This document shows positions 1 to 12,544 of a DNA stretch of 64,000 nucleotides, one piece after another; position 1 is the first letter of the stretch, and each line of letters opens with the position of its first letter. Source of the DNA: Chrysoperla carnea (Eukaryota; Arthropoda; Insecta; Neuroptera; Chrysopidae). The position numbers and the translations under genes were made by a program. The notes under the pieces were generated by a model. The model ran no database searches. It saw only the letters and a program-made list of their open reading frames with translations, and was not told the origin of the DNA. The stretch is taken from positions 37,153,501 to 37,217,500 of the forward strand of contig NC_058341.1 of assembly GCF_905475395.1 (NCBI RefSeq), read 5' to 3'.

Positions 1-206
1 ATATAATTATTTACAATCTATAAAAAAGAAAATTGGATAGACTCACCTATAAAAATGTTTAGTAACACCACTAAAAGAAGCAAGCCACCACTAAACAAAA
101 ACAAGTAACAGTGATAATTCACAAATTCATTTGTAAATAAAATTTATATTTGTGCCGTACGTATATTATTTGTTATGTTATTACTCCGTTCACCCTTTCT
201 GGTTCA

Positions 207-467
207 CTAATACAGGTCACATCGAACGAGAACGTAAGTATAGACGCCGGTACGTGCGTTTAAGGGTAGATGAGAGAGAGATATGTTTTCGGGGAGTATA
301 GAAATGGGTATTACATTTATCGCGCTTGCGGCATTTTCATAAACTTTCTTGTTTGTATCCATCAATGACATTCGTATTGCCCCAGTCTTATACTGGGTTT
401 TCTTGAATTCCAGTAAATGTTGTATGTTGCATTCGTGATTGTTTACATTAACTAGGAAATTTTTCAT
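207..467 (-). CDS. possible exon of an unidentified small protein
   Basis: The minus strand is open for 86 codons from an ATG at 467 to a stop at 207. The peptide begins MKNFLVNVNN and has balanced amino-acid composition (runs such as LLEFKKTQYKTGA and ARTGVYTYVLVRC), unlike the Lys/Asn/Ile/Phe-rich chance frames around it. The FLVN start and the TYVLVR end faintly resemble the small CXorf65-like protein family, but this is a by-eye impression. A GT preceded by CCT just before the stop could be a splice donor leading to exons beyond the left edge. No promoter or partner exon is visible. It may equally be a chance reading frame. Confidence 0.3.
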   Translation of the reverse strand: MKNFLVNVNNHECNIQHLLEFKKTQYKTGAIRMSLMDTNKKVYENAASAINVIPISILPENISLSHLPLNARTGVYTYVLVRCDLY

Positions 468-469
468 TA

Positions 470-3221
470 TATTGTTATGTTTTCACTAGTGAATGTATGT
501 GATTCCTGACCATACATAATCACTAAAATATTTTACAAGTTTCTTTCATAACTAAAACTGTACCTACACCACAGCTGTGTGTAAAAATTTATAAAAACAG
601 CAGTATTTTTTTTATGAAAATAGGAAAAAAAACTCGTTGAAAAGATAACGGGATGAAATTTTTTTGGTTGATATTTCCAACTTTTTGATATAATTTACTT
701 TATGATCGAGCTGAAATTTTGCATAAAGTTTTAGCATGCTAAATTTCAGACATTTTGATATGTCTTAGTGCACAATAGAGAATATTCATGTATTTTTTTA
801 AATATTTTTAATTCATTGTTTACACCGTTATAACATAGTAAAAAATATAAATACTGTTTAAAAATGCTGTAATTAAGTGTAAAAAAATATTTAAAATAGA
901 GACTAATTTTGAAATTGAACACAGTCCTTTTGACGCTCTCTATTGTATTAATATGTGACCTGTCAGTAGGTGACAGTTCAATGTATAATTTACACTTTCA
1001 ATTAAGTTTTCTAATAAAAAACCGTAGAATAATATAACTCAATGTAATACTGGTTTAGTTCAAATGTCTAGCCAATAAAGTTACGGAAAAAAAATGTTGG
1101 AACCAAATTTAAATTTAATGAATATTCCCTATTTAGTTCAGATGATGTGATAAGATAATCTTAAAAAGTTTTCATAGAAAAGCTCTTATTTTAATGAACC
1201 ATTAAAAACATCTTTCGAAAAAAAAAACAAGCGAAATCTTCTGATAGCTTTGAATTTGAGATATTACACCATTTAGCAAAAATTTATCGTCACGCAAAGT
1301 TTCAAGTCTTTGAGCTTTTTTTTACCACATAACATCGAAGGCCGGATTATCACCAAAATTATATATTTTGGTATATATTATGAAATGTTTAGAAAATAAA
1401 TAACAAAAGAAAAACATGCTACGCCAACCATAAAATTAATTGTAGCTTTTGAAGTATTGATTTTAGGAAAAAAAAAGTTTTAATTTTAGTTTAACTTTTG
1501 ACATTATGAATGAAATTGAATATTTATAATGTAATGGAAAATCATTGTTGAATAATGTTTTTATTTTTTTAAATTTATGTATATTTCAACTCTAATAAAG
1601 ATGTTTTCAATAATTTAATAGTCTTACCGTCTTTATACTTAGGGTGTCTAAATATTTTGCATTCTAAATGCAAAAGGGTATCAGAGTTGTTATTTCCAAT
1701 CTTGTTTTAGTAACTTGTTTGTAAATGTGTTAGTGGGACATACTTAAATCGAACGGGATTAAAAATCTTCTCTTAACCGGGAGTTTAAAATCTTCGTTTC
1801 ACCTCAATTAAATTAACTTAGTTTTCAATGTTTCCCATGCGACATAGAACACAGGAAGTGCAAATTGCACACTTCCATTAAAAATTTCCCCTGGGGTACG
1901 TTATGTTTCTGGAACCAACATATAAAGGAATTTTACGAAGTTTAATACACGCTCTTTTAAGAAAAAGCGTGTAATTTGAAACGTCTAGTGTACTGCATAA
2001 TTTTTGCAATTAAACCTAATGCAGGAATCTCAAAGTTTCTGTCCTTGCAGTGTAATATACTATTGTTAACCATCATAGTTTACCCGCTAAGACACTAATT
2101 AGGTCAGAACATAAATTATTCCATAAGGCTAGCTAAACTTATAGCTAATTAAAATTTTTAATTAAACAAAAAATAGGTTTTTTGAATTAAAGCTCAAGCG
2201 TATTATTGTACTAGTTCCAAATTTACTGGGAAATACAATATTATCGTCATAATGGTTTATAGTCTCATTATTATTGTTTTATCATCAGGAATATAGTCAG
2301 TTGTTAAAATACTTTTTGATTCAGTCAGTGAAAAGTGTCAAAAAAAAAGAAAACAAGTGTCTACTTGTTTTAATACAGGAAGAATTTGTTTCTCTCTCAG
2401 GGTATTTCTTAAATGTATGTAGGAATTCACGTGATATTTAGATCCCTGAGTCAAAAAATCCAACACACCAAAAATTCTTTTATGAATATTACGACAATAT
2501 TCACTTTTCTCAGGACTTAATTAAATTTAAAATGGTTTTCTGGAAATCAGAGGTAGTTACATAGCTGATTTGTTGTCTTGATGATTTGGACCTTCTTATT
2601 TACTTCAATTCATCCGCTTATTTTTCACATAAAAAACACCTACTTTTCCAATAAAAGTAAATTGAAGTAGCTGCTCGAAGCTTCTACTTAGATAGAGACC
2701 AAATGGATACTTACGTGCTGGGCTAATTAATGCCGTCGGTTAAACTATGATGTTGACAAAAAAATGTTTCAAACAAAAGTCGTTTATTAGTTTACTATTT
2801 TTTATTTTTAAACTTCCGTCGTATCTCTTACGGTTTACAAGATGGGTACGGACCCAAGACCGAAGATCGCACAAATTTGTTTGTATTTAACTTCTTTATG
2901 TCTGGACCTGGATTCCTAGGTATAAATCTTCCGCCGATTCACTAAAATTGATATATCTGTTCATGATTTGAGACAAAAGTTTACTGTATTACTTTTTTAT
3001 TTCATTCTTTAAGGGAGCGTAGGAAACTTCATAACTGAATGCCATGTTATTTTCCAGGGGAGTATAAGATAAAGTTGAAGTGTTGGGGGCACGATAAGCG
3101 AGGATAAGCGGGTTGGAGACTTGCATGTGGCTCTTCAAAATTGGCATTGTCTATATTGCAAGTAGCATGCAGAGGGAATAAGTAAGGTAAAGGTAGCTCT
3201 TCTAAAATGAATCATTATCAC
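470..3221. other. gene-free AT-rich stretch
   Basis: No supported gene. The sequence is AT-rich with many homopolymer A/T runs. The only recognisable item is a minus-strand fragment of the dispersed 530-bp repeat at about 2762-2868, listed separately. Confidence 0.6.
2762..2868 (-). repeat. dispersed 530-bp repeat, fragment (copy 1)
   Basis: On the minus strand this short stretch matches the middle of the window-wide repeat, including the ACAAGATGGGT / CTTACGGTTTACAAG block and the AATGTTTCAAACAAAAGTCG block. It is diverged and truncated on both sides. Confidence 0.6.
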
Positions 3222-3246
3222 GAGCGAACCCTTGGGCAAAAGCTAG
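3222..3246 (+). mobile_element. Helitron-like 3' end
   Basis: A GAGCGAACCC-TT-GGG hairpin is followed by CAAAAG and CTAG, with a T next. This is the hairpin-plus-CTRR layout of Helitron 3' termini, which insert between A and T. The 5' end was not located, so this could be a chance match. Confidence 0.3.
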
Positions 3247-3861
3247 TTTACTTATATTTAAAGGACCTGCAGTTTAACCTCAGTTGATATACATATAATT
3301 TTCATGTCTGTGCTTTATTAACAATTTGATATAATAATAATAAGTTGACATAATTTACACGAGTTAATATAGTTAAAAGTTCAAATTAATATAATATACC
3401 TAATGAGTCTGTTACCCATAAAGTTTAAATAGGTATACGTAGTACGTATAAGTATTTCATACATCATTATATAAATTCAATGAAATAGCACACTCCATCA
3501 ACGTCAATCGAAAACATTAATCAAAATTTTTAAAATCATACAAAATAACAATAAAACTTATAATTATCCAAAGTTTAATCATTAACAGTTTATTCGTTTT
3601 GTTTTACGTATTTAATTATAATTCATGAGATCATGTAACTTTTACGTTACTTTTTTTCTTTAATTCTGAATCTAAGTCACGTTTCACGTAGAATAATTAG
3701 ATGAGCACCGTCTAAAAATACAATTATTTTCTCTTAAAACCAACTCTTATTATTAATTCCGAGTCTAAACAATTGACAGTCGAATGATACAATTGAAAAA
3801 TCATTTATTGAGGTCAGAATGAAAAATAGTAGTCACTATTTTACGAAGTAAGCGTGAATGA

Positions 3862-4156
3862 GGTCGCCCTATTAGCTTATTTGGTTAAGCCATAAACAAT
3901 TCCGTCCGCGGTATGCATAGGGTAGCGGGTTCGATTCCCGCTGCCGCAACAAAATTAATTTAATGAATACTTGTGATGGGCTGGTGTAGTGCATGATGGT
4001 ATATGCATGAAGAAGGTGCATTCAGCCACTGAAATTGAAGAGCTGATAAACAAAATTATCAGCGGAAAGGTGGTAAAACACATGTATATGGTATCACAAT
4101 GGGCTCTATAGCCTAAGTGTGTCCTTCGTGGACAGCCCATATAACCTAACCTAACC
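3862..4156 (+). mobile_element. tRNA-derived SINE with (CCTAA)n tail
   Basis: The head carries both internal RNA polymerase III boxes: an A box near 3872-3884 (TTAGCTTATTTGG) and a perfect B box at 3928-3938 (GGTTCGATTCC). A roughly 200-bp non-tRNA body follows, and the element ends in AACCTAACCTAACC rather than poly-A. It is flanked by a 13-bp target-site duplication with one mismatch: TAAGCGTGAATGA at 3849-3861 and TAAGCGTGGATGA at 4157-4169. It is a SINE and not a tRNA gene because it continues far past the tRNA-like part and is bounded by duplications. SINEs of this type are mobilised by a partner LINE; the partner here is unknown. Confidence 0.85.
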
Positions 4157-4169
4157 TAAGCGTGGATGA

Positions 4170-7100
4170 ATTCTAATAATTGATGTGAGTGGCATCTAGA
4201 TCCGGGTTTTCACTCATTTTTCGCACTATAAGCAGAGGCATTTAAAATGAAAATATTTGAGATACCCGATATTTGAAATACTGAACAATCAATATTATTT
4301 TACCCTTAAAATTTTTGTTGTAAGTAATTTATTCAAACAATTGTAAAATAAGCAAGATACGCGACGCGCGACTTATACTTTATAGGTTTATTTACATTTA
4401 TATTTTATAAAATTGTAATATCACTTTGATGTTATTTTAAATAAATCCTATTTGAAATACATGTAGACATAGGAATGGATAAATATTCAATTGATATAGA
4501 GGGAATTTGTTTTTTATATTATCATATTCACATAAAAAAATTTAAATTTATTTAAATTTAATACCTATCTGGATTTAAACGACGTCATATAATTTATTTT
4601 CCTATAGAGAAATTGTACTCCTTTTGTTGAAAATTTTATTTTTATAGGTAAGTAGGTACACGGTTTTTTTAATATAATCGAATCCAGATTAACGAAAACA
4701 GGGAATTTTTTCTCACTCTCTTCTTTGATATGCCTAAATTTCTAAATTTTCTATCCAATAATGCAGTTTTATATAAACTTGGGTATCTATATGTTTTGTT
4801 GTGTCTTTTTTAGCTTGATATATGCTTGAAAAATAAGTTTAATCGAAGAAAATGCTTCAATCGAAAAATGTTAATTTCAAAGACATCTTATACGGGTATT
4901 GAATTCAATCTAAGTTTTCCGGTTCAATTAAAACCTCACACTAATTCATAACTGGCAAACATCAGACGAACACTTTCAATTAGAAAATTGTTCTTTAAAA
5001 AAGGCAAAAATTTTATGCTTGAAACATTTTTTTGTATAAATAATTGTTGTTATTAATAGACAGTAATTTATTGAAAAATACCTTATAAGACCGTATAAGA
5101 AACTATACAAAAATGGTCTTCATAGAAAAAAAAATACTTTTATTGGAAAATTTTTTTTCGAAGAGTACCTAGATTCCGCAGAAGACATGCGAAAAAAAAT
5201 TCGTTATCTGGAAACACAAGCATCAGACACATGTATTAAAGTCTTAAAGTGAAATTTTTTGGCTCAGTTAGTCTTAGAGAAAATCTCCTATTTTTGAATG
5301 ATCTTGTAGGACAAAAAACTTTTTTTTTCTCGATCAATTCTAAATCGTAAGGATCTGAACATCTGAACACTTTATGAACATTCATAGTATCTATTATTTT
5401 CATAAATTTTTAAAAAACGAAAATATTTCTGTTTGTAATAAAAATGAAAATATTTTTTCTTAATACGAAAAAATAGTAATATATTATATTTTATGTCCAT
5501 TCTTAAATAAACTTAGAATTTCGAAAATCGAATGGCTTGTGATCGTAAAATAAACATAAATAACAAAACTTTTTTTCTAGAGCTCTACAAAGTTGTTGCT
5601 TAGCAAAATAATCATCAACAAACAAAGTATATTTATAGGAAGTATATTAAGTAGTCATCAAAAATCATCAAATAAAGAAAAATTTTTTTTCTATAAAATT
5701 TATCTTAGGATAAAAATTTCAACCAACTGTACCAAAATTGTCGTCTTTAGACATTTATATTGTTCATCTATATAGCCCAAAAACTTTTCTACTTTGAATT
5801 AAAGTGTAGGTTTCAAAATAATTTTTACAGATTGTAACTAAAAAACTGATCTGATAGAAAAGTGAAGAACCTTTTTTTAAGAGAGTAAAATGACACAATT
5901 GAGTTGTTGAGCAAAATTATTGACAAAAATAGAAAAACTGCATATAAGTTTTATAATGAAACTGTTTTTATTTTTCATGATAATTTGAAAGTTATAAACA
6001 GTTTTAGAGAACTTATTTCAAAAGGAAAGCGAAAACGCCCGAAGAAAGAATTCTCGTAAAACATCGTGTGACGTAATATTTTAAAATTTTAACATTTCTA
6101 CGTCATGAAAAAAGCACACTATGCCTAAATAACGTTTGTATATTATTTATTTATGGGTTTTAAAAAAGTTTTCTTGGCAAAAGATATTATTTGTAGTAAA
6201 GAATTGAAAAAAAATACAAAAATTGATTATGATTTTTGATTCAACAACCCAATATTATAAAATCTCTTATTGAAATTTGAGATTAATTATCGAATTACAA
6301 AAAAGAGCAAAAAATTTGGTGTTCTAATCGAATTTGTCAAAGCGTTTCTGGATGATTTTTTTAATGCCTTCAAATTCTAATTCAGCACCCTACAAATATT
6401 TAAAATCATGGAGACAATGATTACTTGAATTTTATTCAGGTGCAACTGTTTTATTTTTAAGCTAACATAGTATAATCCGGCTATGTGTAGAAGACACTTA
6501 ATGAAACCATTACCAGTTACATTAAATATTTATAATATTTATAAAATTAAATATTTAAACAAAATGAAAACGTTAAGAGAGAGAATAATTTAGGTAATAA
6601 AATTAAATGATGAAGGTATAAGGAAGCTAAAATGAGACAATTACGATGATTGAATAAATTAATTAGTATTGTTCCCAAAATATACTAAGTATAGTCAGTT
6701 TTAATCGCATCTCTTTAGAATAAAGTTAATGCATCTGTTGCACGAAATTCATTAATTTAAGAAAAAAAGAGGTGATCTTTATACATGTTGTTTCTTCTAT
6801 ATGGTTTCGATTTCTATAGAAACGATCTAACAGTTGATGCTGTTAATACTCTTGCATTTCTGAAAGCCTATTTTATAAGGAAAAAGCTTTTGAATTAAAA
6901 TTTGATTTATTTGTTGATAATTTTGGGAGTTACTGGTTTAGTTTTAATTGGCATATTGTGCTGAAATTAAAAACATAATATTGAAAGGTAATTATGAATT
7001 GTTTAATTAAAAACTGTGATGTTATTAACATAATAAATAGTTAAAAATATAAAAGGTATTTTATATTAAGTTGGTAGAAAAATGTTTGTTTTGTTAAACA

Positions 7101-7320
7101 AGTAATTATAGTTAAAAAAGTATGTATTAGTAATTTTGTTGATTTAATTTGAATAATTATTTTTTATTTAATTACACTCTCATCTCATACATTTGGGAAC
7201 TTTTAGGGATCCAATATTCATAAAAAATTTAAATTACTCTTGACTTTTTATATAGGCCAGCCGAATATATTTTTAGCCCTCGAACTAAAAAAAGGGATGT
7301 TTATTAATAATTATAGCGCC
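4170..7320. other. gene-free AT-rich stretch
   Basis: No supported gene or recognisable mobile element. Open frames here are short, Lys/Asn/Ile-rich and without family resemblance. Confidence 0.55.
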
Positions 7321-7329
7321 TAAACAAAT

Positions 7330-8340
7330 GAACCGATCTCATCTATCAATCTCATCTTTCTTCAACGATATATATTACTATGGTCAAGTACCTAAAGATT
7401 TTGTTCGTGGGATATACTATCCGTTGCCAAAAAAATCAAATCTATATAGAATGTGAAGATTATCGAGCCATCAGCATACTCAGCCATACTGCTAAAATAT
7501 TGTTAAAAATTATACTGGCCAGAATAGAAAGAGAAGTTTTAAATAACATAAGTGAGCTATAAATGGGCTTTAAAGCAGTAGATACCAGAGAAGCTATTTT
7601 CGCTCTCGGAACAATTTTTGAAAGGCACTTGGAGAATTGGGTATTATCGTTGGTCAAAAATAAATCATGAAATTTGAAAAAAGTTAAAATTTATGTAAAA
7701 ATATAATTAAATATTCTGATTTCGAGACATAAAAGCACATTTTTCTTTTAAAATCGTAATTTTTAAACTGTATATCATGTGACCTAAAACGCGGGTAAGC
7801 CCTGCTGTGATAGCGGTATGAGTCATATAGACCATCAGTAAGTTCAGTGTAGACAGCTGGGTATAATATATACATAGATAATAAGTATTTATATTTATTA
7901 TAATCAGATGTCTATGAATATATCTGTCAAACTTATTTGAGTTATTTCGTATAGTGATACCCATATTACTTCATCAAATTGGATGCCCGCGTTTTTGACA
8001 GTTTAAAAAAGGTTTAAAATTTAATTTAAGTTTTTGGCAAGAAAGCGTGTGTATTTTTCCGAAATAAATTTTTGGTGGCTTTTTATTAGCAAAATCCACA
8101 TTTTGAAGTACTTTTTCAAAAATAGTAGAACACCCTATTGTCACGATGTGTGTGCCTGTTTCATAGACTACCAAAAAGCCTTTGATAATTTGAATCATGA
8201 TATGTTATTTTACACACTGGAAAACGAGAGAATTGATAAGAAATTTCTCTAGATACTCGAGAAATTCGAAAAATCCTGGTTAAGAATTATCGTGCTTCGA
8301 GAAATAAAAATGGTCGAGAAACCAGAAACCCTAATCCCGA
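7330..8340 (+). mobile_element. decayed LINE (non-LTR retrotransposon), reverse transcriptase part
   Basis: Several collinear but frame-shifted pieces match a LINE reverse transcriptase. First come GQVPKDFVRGIYYPLPKKSN and, in another frame, CEDYRAISILSHTAKILLKI at about 7378-7530. After an in-frame stop near 7560 comes MGFKAVDTREAIFAL at about 7563-7620. The FIDYQKAFDNLNHD motif, with the first catalytic aspartate, lies at about 8160-8205. About 480 bp of unrelated sequence separates the last two pieces, suggesting a later insertion or replacement. The style (DYRxISxLSHxxKIxLKI, FIDYxKAFD) fits an RTE-like or related clade, but the clade is inferred. With stops, frameshifts and the insertion it cannot encode an active enzyme. 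Confidence 0.75.
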
Positions 8341-8359
8341 AACTTTGTAAATCTATATC

Positions 8360-10592
8360 GACTGCGTATTTAGGTATAACTTGTGATTTATTATGTTAAA
8401 TAGAACAAATAAAGATTTTTTATATAGATTTCGTCAGAGAGTGCCTACCATACATGTATATGACCTTGTTTTTTATTTCGATATTCGAACCTATCATTAT
8501 ATATTACAGGTTATAGAACGAACTTCGATGGAAAAAAAAAACAATATAATGTCTATGTGTGCGTGTGTGTCCGTACATATGTGTACATGTATTTGGATAC
8601 ACGTGTTACATATTTATGTAAATATATCACGTAAATTGTATATTTTGTCAAACTTTACTTTTTACACAACGTAAATGTTTTTTGTATTAAACAAATCTGA
8701 TTTTACTTAGAAAATAGAAAAGCTATAGAAAAAATATGGTATTAGAATTCATGAATGCGTTCAATATGATGGTCATATCGTTCAAGCAATCGCGGGCGAT
8801 ATAGTAATCTTAAAAGAGGTTGAACCAACTTCGCGTCGAAAAATATTTATAAATACATAAACACGCCCTTCGATTTCGAAATATTAAGATTTTACTCAAA
8901 TTTTTCACTTCTGCAATGCCTCATACCAATTTCTACATCCATGACCGTTAAAGACTCATCGTATCCTTAATAAATATTACATATACAAACTTTAACCAGT
9001 GAGATTTTATTACAAGGTTCCGGTAAAATTTTGTAAGGAGTTGATTTTAGCGTTTAAGCTAAAAGGGTTGATCTAAGGGTTGATTTTAGCATATCTTTAT
9101 TGATTATAGTTGACTTGCCATGAAAAATAACATATAAATCGTTCAGTTTTCGAAGAGAAACCGTTAGAGACTCGTTGGATTCTTGAACTGCAATATGAAT
9201 AGAAGCTATAACCAAAATTTCGTGAACGAAATAATTTTATGTTTATTTTGGGGAAAATTTATACTACAGTAGTAGTATTTATATGGATTATGCAAGTCGT
9301 ATACTGGCCATGGTTTTTAAATTGCCCTATATCAGCCGTTATCTGACCGCTTTGCTGGAACTTACAACTCTATAAGCAAACACCACCACTCAAAGTCCAT
9401 ATCACATACTTCACCAACTTCTTCAAATCAACCTCCTTAACAAATCCCTTGATTCATATTGTGCTCACTTTATCTCCTTTAACACCTTCAACAAACAGAA
9501 TCTCTGCTCCTAGTGTTACATACAAATAAATGACGTCTTTGTTCATTTATTGATACAATTACCATTCTATGGGTTACCAGGTTGGTAAGGAGCGAACAGG
9601 TGGAAAGACAAACTCAGATATTTTTATCGTATGTAAGATTTCGGTATCTTATGCTTATAAGTTTAAAGTCTATATTTCTCGGTTGTGAATTTCATCTGTA
9701 AAAGGTTTTTTGTTAATTTTTACATTTTTACGGGATGTATTTCGAATATGGCTAATTAATACACTTATTTTCTACAACTGAAATGTAAACCTCGTTATCA
9801 AGCCAAAAATTGATTTTTTGGAAAGTTTATATTTGCTTCTTTACAACTATTGGGTACAAATTTTAAACAACATACTTTTGTTAAATAGTAAAATCATGAA
9901 ATCCATGAACACAAATATGTGCATTACTGAAAACAAATGTTGAGTTTTACCCGGATAGGGTCTTCACACTTTGAGATTTTTTGTTTTATTCTTGAAAGTT
10001 TATCTTTTAGGATAATCAAAAAATATAAAAACAAAAGAAAATAACCTTTTTTACGAGAACGAAAATAAAATTACAATAAATTATAATATAAATTTGCTGT
10101 ATTCCCTAATCTTAGTTTTTTTTGCTTGCAAAATATTTCTAGTCTACGACGAATGAATTAACCGTCTGAAGACAATACAGTTATTTTATATATTCTAGTT
10201 TTTTTTTCAAAATAATTTTTTAATGAGGTCAAAGCTTTCTAAAGAATATCTGAATTTTAAATAATACCACCTACAACGAGAATATTATTTAACCTGTTCC
10301 TGAAATCCAAAATCTGCCAATTACCATGGCAGAAGCCAAAAATATCTCATTTTTTGCACGGGAATCGAAATTTTTACCGGCCTTTTGATAATTTAGGAAA
10401 TTGAGATTTTAAAAGCAGTTCGACTAGAATAAAAGTAATATAATTAATAAACTGCCGAAAGCGTTAAAAATTAGAATTGGAGATTTGGTATGTAGAAAAT
10501 TGGGGAAATATTTTCCAACCTTTACGACAATTGCAACGTTTACACCACTTTTTGTTACTACTGGAGTAAATCTAAGCAAAAAAAGGCTGTTA
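8360..10592. other. gene-free stretch with short TG-rich tract
   Basis: No supported gene. A TG-rich, microsatellite-like tract lies at about 8550-8605. The rest is AT-rich sequence without recognisable family matches. Confidence 0.5.
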
Positions 10593-12544
10593 TATGGATT
10601 AAAAGTTCGAGCAGCGAAACTTTGGGGTTTTTCTTTTCACATCAAAATAAGTATTTTTTGAAATTTTTTACTTTCCCGGAGTGGTGCAACATGTTTAAAA
10701 AACAAAATGGCGTCAAAAATGAAATTTTTTTCAGAAATTTTATCATTTTTATTTTATATTCGCAAAAGGAGACATCGGTACATATCCAAATTTGGTAGGT
10801 TTGTAGTCCATGTTAAGAACTACTCCTCATAATTTTTTGGTGGGGTTTCGTCCCTTCCCCTCCCAGTTATATATATATGTATACATACATATGGTAAAAC
10901 AGTTCATTTGACTATAACTTGAAAAATATTCGATTGATTTTAATGAAACTAATATCAATAGTAGGTTTTATTACTTACAACTTTCGGTTAAAATTTTAGC
11001 GAAATCCGTTAAATAGTTTGGCCAAAATTTCCAATTTAGAGAATTGTTTAAAATGGCTGCCATTTTATGCCATTTTGTCCTACGAGGTTAAATTTTTTTT
11101 TAAATTGTAGCATTTTTTATTATCTTTTGATTTTATAATAAGTAGCTTACCCGTAAAATGACTCCTTGATCCATATTTTTGCGAAAAACGGAAAATTTAA
11201 CACTTTCTGGAAATAAATGTTTGGGGGGTGTATGGACTGGCTTTGGGAGGTGTTTTTTGCTTTGGCATGAGAAAACTATTTTTAAAAGAGGTCTATATGG
11301 TTTAAAGCAAAATTTTTAAGTTTTAACCCCCGCGCTGTAAGGGGGAAGGGGTGTATGAAATAAATGTATCTTAAAAGATTTTAAAAAGAGGTCAAAATAG
11401 TTTAAAATGCTAAAGTAACCCAAAATTTTAGATGCTTTTATTAATATAGCACTTTTTACAACATCCACCCCTTCCTTTTTATGACGTATAAAGGGGTTTT
11501 TGGGGTCGCTGATCTCGAACTTTTGGCCCAAATAAGTACACCCCCTAAAAATATTACAATTGTTTTTGATAATCTATTGCAAAATTCGAGATCAGCGACC
11601 CCAAAAACCCCTTTATACGTCATAAAAATTTTGAATTTGCAAAAAATATGAAAGCGGGAGGGGAAGGGGTGGATGTTGTAAAAAGTGCTATATTAATAAA
11701 AGCATCTAAAATTTTGGGTTACTTTAGCATTTTAAACTATTTTGACCTCTTTTTAAAATCTTTTAAGACACATTTATTTCATACACCCCTTCCCCCTTAC
11801 AGCGCGGGGGTTAAAACTTAAAAATTTTGCTTTAAACCATATAGACCTCTTTTAAAAATAGTTTTCTCATGCCAAAGCAAAAAACACCCCCCAAAGCCAG
11901 TCCATACACCCCCCAAACAATTATTTCCAGAAAGTGTTAAATTTTCCGTTTTTCGCAAAAATATGGATCAAGGAGTCATTTTACGGGTAAGCCACTTATT
12001 ATAAAATCGGAAGATAATAAAAAATGCTACAATTTAAAAAAAAATTTAACCTCGTAGGACAAAATGGCATAAAATGGCAGCCATTTTAAACAATTCCCTT
12101 AATTGGAAATTTTGGCCGAACTATTTAACGGATTTCGCTAAAATTTTAACCGAAAGTTGTAAGTAATGAAACCTACTATTGATATTAGTTTCATTAAAAT
12201 CAATCGAATATTTTTCAAGTTATAGTCAAATGAACTGTTTTACCATATGTATGTATACATATATATATAACTGGGAGGGGAAGGGACGAAACCCCACCAA
12301 AAAATTATGAGGAGTAGTTCTTAACATGGACTACAAACCTACCAAATTTGGATATGCACCGATGTCTCCTTTTGCGAATATAAAATAAAAATGATAAAAT
12401 TTCTGAAAAAAATTTCATTTTTGACGCCATTTTGTTTTTTAAACATGTTGCACCACTCCGGGAAAGTAAAAAATTTCAAAAAATACTTATTTTGATGTGA
12501 AAAGAAAAACCCCAAAGTTTCGCTGCTCGAACTTTTAATCCATA
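10593..12544. mobile_element. giant near-perfect palindrome (long-inverted-repeat element)
   Basis: Left arm 10593-11519 and right arm 11585-12544 are inverted copies of each other around a spacer of about 65 bp. In the parts compared by eye the arms differ at only a few percent of positions; the right arm has about 33 extra bases near 11625-11660. The outermost matching bases are TA at each end, followed inward by TGGATTAAAAG on both arms, so a TA target-site duplication is plausible (a TTAA motif lies slightly inside). No transposase is encoded; open frames crossing it are by-products of the repeat. It may be a fold-back or MITE-like DNA transposon, or a head-to-head duplication; the family is not identified. 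Confidence 0.85.

Noticed and set aside
3865-3950. tRNA gene
   Set aside because: A and B boxes are present, but the sequence runs on into a 200-bp body with a CCTAA tail and is flanked by a 13-bp duplication, so it is a SINE.
11316-11531. 71-codon minus-strand frame, apparently coding
   Set aside because: It lies wholly in the left arm of the giant palindrome; its counterpart in the other arm is frame-disrupted, and it matches no protein family.
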